Source of the DNA: Jatrophihabitans telluris
GTDB taxonomy: Bacteria; Actinomycetota; Actinomycetes; Mycobacteriales; Jatrophihabitantaceae
Assembly: GCF_023516435.1 (NCBI RefSeq)
Contig: NZ_CP097332.1
Coordinates: 3,472,001 to 3,536,000 of the forward strand
Reading direction: 5' to 3'
DNA length: 64,000 nt
The notes under the pieces were generated by a model. That model saw only the letters and a program-made list of their open reading frames with translations, was not told where the DNA came from and searched no databases. Both the position numbers and the translations under genes were made by a program. This document shows positions 62,164 through 64,000 of the stretch, one piece after another; the stretch's first letter is position 1, and every line of letters begins with the position of its first letter.

Positions 62164-64000
62164 ATGACATCGACCTTGCTGAAACCGACCGGTCGCGGCC
62201 ACCGCCGGCCGGCCACCAGCGGATCCGAGGCGCACGACGCCGGACGACCTGCCGACCTCGGAACCGGCGAGGCCGGGGGCGGTTCAGCCCGCTCCGGACG
62301 ACTGAATCGGCTCTGGACCGGTGAGCCGGCCGACCCTCGTTGGGCCCGCCCGTCGCTGCTGGCGATGCTGGTCGTGACTGCCGTCGGGTACCTCTACAAC
62401 CTCGGGGCCTCCACCACCGCGAACAGCTTCTACGCTGCCGCGGTCCAGGCGGGGACCCAGAGCTGGAAGGCGTTCTTCTTCGGCTCGTTCGACTCATCCA
62501 ACTACATCACCGTCGACAAGCCGCCCGCGTCGCTGTGGGTCATGGAACTGTCCGGCCGCATCTTCGGCTTCAACTCCTGGAGCATGCTCGCGCCACAGGC
62601 ACTCGAAGGCGTGATCGCGGTGGGCTTGGTTTACGGCGCGCTCCGCCGGGCCAGCGGGCCCGCGGCCGGCCTGTTCGCCGGCGCCACCCTGGCTCTTACT
62701 CCGGCCGCCGCCCTGATGTTCCGCTTCAACAATCCGGACGCGTTTCTGGTCCTGCTTCTGGTTGCGGGCGCGTACTGCCTCGTCCGGGCCCTGCAGTCCG
62801 GACGAACGGCGTGGCTGGTGCTGGTCGGCGCCTGCGTCGGGTTCGGCTTCCTGACCAAGATGGGCCAGGCACTGCTGGTGGTCCCCGCGGTCGGACTCGC
62901 CTATCTCATCGCCGGACCGACCCGGCTCGGTCGACGGCTGGTCCAGCTGATCGCCGGTGGCATCGCGATGGTCCTCAGTGCCGGCTGGTGGGTGGCGATC
63001 GTCGAGCTCATGCCGGCCTCGGACCGCCCCTACATCGGTGGATCCACCGACAACAGCATCCTCAACCTCGCCTTCGGCTACAACGGGCTCGGACGGCTCT
63101 TCGGTGGCTCCGGCAACGGCGGCGGGGGCGGGGGAAACGCCGTCGGGAACGCTTCCTTCGGTGGCGCAACGGGAATCGGCCGGTTGTTCAACCAGCAGAT
63201 GGCCCAGCAGATCTCGTGGCTGCTGCCCGCGGCTCTGATCGCGTTGGTGTCCGGACTCTGGATGACCCGCCGCGCCCCGCGGACCGACCTCGTGCGCGCG
63301 TCCCTGATCCTGTGGGGCGGATGGCTGATCGTCACCGGACTGGTCTTCAGTTACATGCAAGGCACCATTCACCCTTATTACACCGTGGCATTGGCGCCGG
63401 CAGTCGCCGGCCTCGTCGCGATCACCGGCACCGTCATCTGGCGCCAGCGGCTGAGCCTGACGGCTCAACTGTCCGGCGTGGCCATGCTGGGTGCGACCGG
63501 CATCTGGACGTTCCATCTGCTGAACCAGACCCCTAGCTGGTTCCCTGTCCTGCGCTACGCCGCCGCCGCACTCGCCATCTTCGGTTCGGTGGTCCTGCTC
63601 ATGCAACGGCACTTCTCGCGGGCCGCGCTCATCGCCGGGGTCGCTGCGGGTGCGGTGGTGCTGTCGGGGTCCGGTGCCTATGCGGTAGCGACCACGACCG
63701 TGGCCCACACCGGATCCACGCCCAACGTCGGCACAGCGGCCGCCAGCGGGGGCGGTTTCGGCGGCGGGTCAGCTCCCGGCGGCGCCCGCGGCCTCGGCGG
63801 CACCCCACCGACCGGGACCACCGGACCGACGTCGACGAGCGGCACGGGCAACACCAGCGGCGCGGGTAATACCGACACTGGCAGCACCAGCTCGGCCCTG
63901 ATCAGCCTGCTGAAGGCCTCCAACGCCAAGTGGGCCGCTGCCGCGAGCAGTTCGATGACCGCCGGCTCCCTCGAACTCGACAGCGGCCAGGCGGTGATGT
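62164..64000 (+). CDS. Membrane glycosyltransferase (GT39/YkcB-like), C-terminus outside window
   Basis: At least 612 residues of a polytopic GT-C transferase, still open at the window edge. After a basic N-terminus (about 1-60) come many hydrophobic helices. The first outer loop contains FDSSNYITVDKPPASLWVM, whose Asp is the catalytic residue in PMT/ArnT-like enzymes. FRFNNPDAFLVLLL and GFGFLTKMGQALLV are typical. A Gly-rich loop (LFGGSGNGGGGGGNA) precedes more helices, then a Gly/Thr linker and the start of an outside domain (SALISLLKASNAKWAAAASS) as in YkcA/YkcB-type proteins. It would use the lipid-linked sugar made by the preceding GT2. AGGAG precedes the ATG at 62164. Confidence 0.9.
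   Translation, partial: MTSTLLKPTGRGHRRPATSGSEAHDAGRPADLGTGEAGGGSARSGRLNRLWTGEPADPRWARPSLLAMLVVTAVGYLYNLGASTTANSFYAAAVQAGTQSWKAFFFGSFDSSNYITVDKPPASLWVMELSGRIFGFNSWSMLAPQALEGVIAVGLVYGALRRASGPAAGLFAGATLALTPAAALMFRFNNPDAFLVLLLVAGAYCLVRALQSGRTAWLVLVGACVGFGFLTKMGQALLVVPAVGLAYLIAGPTRLGRRLVQLIAGGIAMVLSAGWWVAIVELMPASDRPYIGGSTDNSILNLAFGYNGLGRLFGGSGNGGGGGGNAVGNASFGGATGIGRLFNQQMAQQISWLLPAALIALVSGLWMTRRAPRTDLVRASLILWGGWLIVTGLVFSYMQGTIHPYYTVALAPAVAGLVAITGTVIWRQRLSLTAQLSGVAMLGATGIWTFHLLNQTPSWFPVLRYAAAALAIFGSVVLLMQRHFSRAALIAGVAAGAVVLSGSGAYAVATTTVAHTGSTPNVGTAAASGGGFGGGSAPGGARGLGGTPPTGTTGPTSTSGTGNTSGAGNTDTGSTSSALISLLKASNAKWAAAASSSMTAGSLELDSGQAVM

Noticed and set aside
1-64000. tRNA, rRNA or other stable RNA genes
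   Set aside because: No T-arm-like GGTTCRANYCC within a cloverleaf context or rRNA-like stretch was found on reading; a tRNAscan or Rfam run would be decisive.

Overview
The window is a GC-rich, gene-dense stretch of an actinomycete chromosome. Evidence for this is strong G/C bias at third codon positions, frequent GTG starts, many 1-4 bp gene overlaps, and actinobacterial families (DUF5313, SCO4848-type membrane protein, acVLRF1, AccA3-type carboxylase, LpdA-type reductase, DUF222). The order lpdA ... purine nucleoside phosphorylase - phosphomannomutase - upp ... add - deoA - cdd, with glpD nearby, resembles from memory the Mycobacterium tuberculosis Rv3302c-Rv3315c region. I cannot place the genus. 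I found no rRNA, tRNA, CRISPR array, intact insertion sequence or phage gene.

Layout. 1-5.1 kb: an acyl-CoA dehydrogenase (cut by the window edge) diverges from a MerR regulator across a perfect palindrome, followed by a sortase-type surface protein and a biotin-dependent acyl-CoA carboxylase alpha chain. 5.5-10.1 kb: small conserved proteins, LpdA, a gamma-glutamylcyclotransferase-like protein, an M20 amidohydrolase and a VOC protein. 10.2-15.3 kb: a translationally coupled mutA-mutB-meaB operon for propionyl/methylmalonyl-CoA use. 15.4-18.7 kb: coupled purine nucleoside phosphorylase, epimerase and phosphomannomutase. 18.75-21.7 kb: two uncharacterised exported proteins. 21.8-37.2 kb: nucleoside use, with upp, deoC plus two aldehyde dehydrogenase-like genes, an amidase, add, acVLRF1, deoA, cdd and a BMP-type nucleoside ABC transporter whose two permeases are fused. 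37.4-40.8 kb: glpK-glpD. 40.8-47.9 kb: cell-envelope genes (DD-carboxypeptidase, YihY, lytic transglycosylase, CNNM/CBS), a 2'-5' RNA ligase-like protein and trpS. 48.0-53.8 kb: galE-galK and a sugar ABC importer without its ATPase. 53.9-54.4 kb: a decayed DUF222 gene. 54.4-61.0 kb: aldo/keto reductase, serS and sbcD-sbcC. 61.2-64.0 kb: a YkcC/YkcB-like glycosyltransferase pair running off the window.

How the genes work together. The transporter brings in nucleosides. Add, Cdd, DeoA and PNP release bases and (deoxy)ribose-1-phosphate, a phosphomutase isomerises the sugar phosphate, DeoC cleaves deoxyribose-5-phosphate to acetaldehyde and glyceraldehyde-3-phosphate, an aldehyde dehydrogenase removes the acetaldehyde, and Upp salvages uracil. 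A second theme is acyl-CoA and propionate metabolism (acyl-CoA dehydrogenase, carboxylase, methylmalonyl-CoA mutase).

The most striking regulatory pattern is that at least sixteen genes start 6-8 nt after a TAnnnT-like -10 hexamer with no Shine-Dalgarno, so they look leaderless. Genes with good Shine-Dalgarno sites are mostly exported, operonic or transporter genes. Items most worth follow-up are the catalytically dead ALDH partner next to DeoC, the 32-bp repeat with an inverted arm between the amidase gene and add, the hybrid active site of LpdA, acVLRF1 inside the nucleoside cluster, and the duplicated-domain exported protein at 20-21.7 kb.
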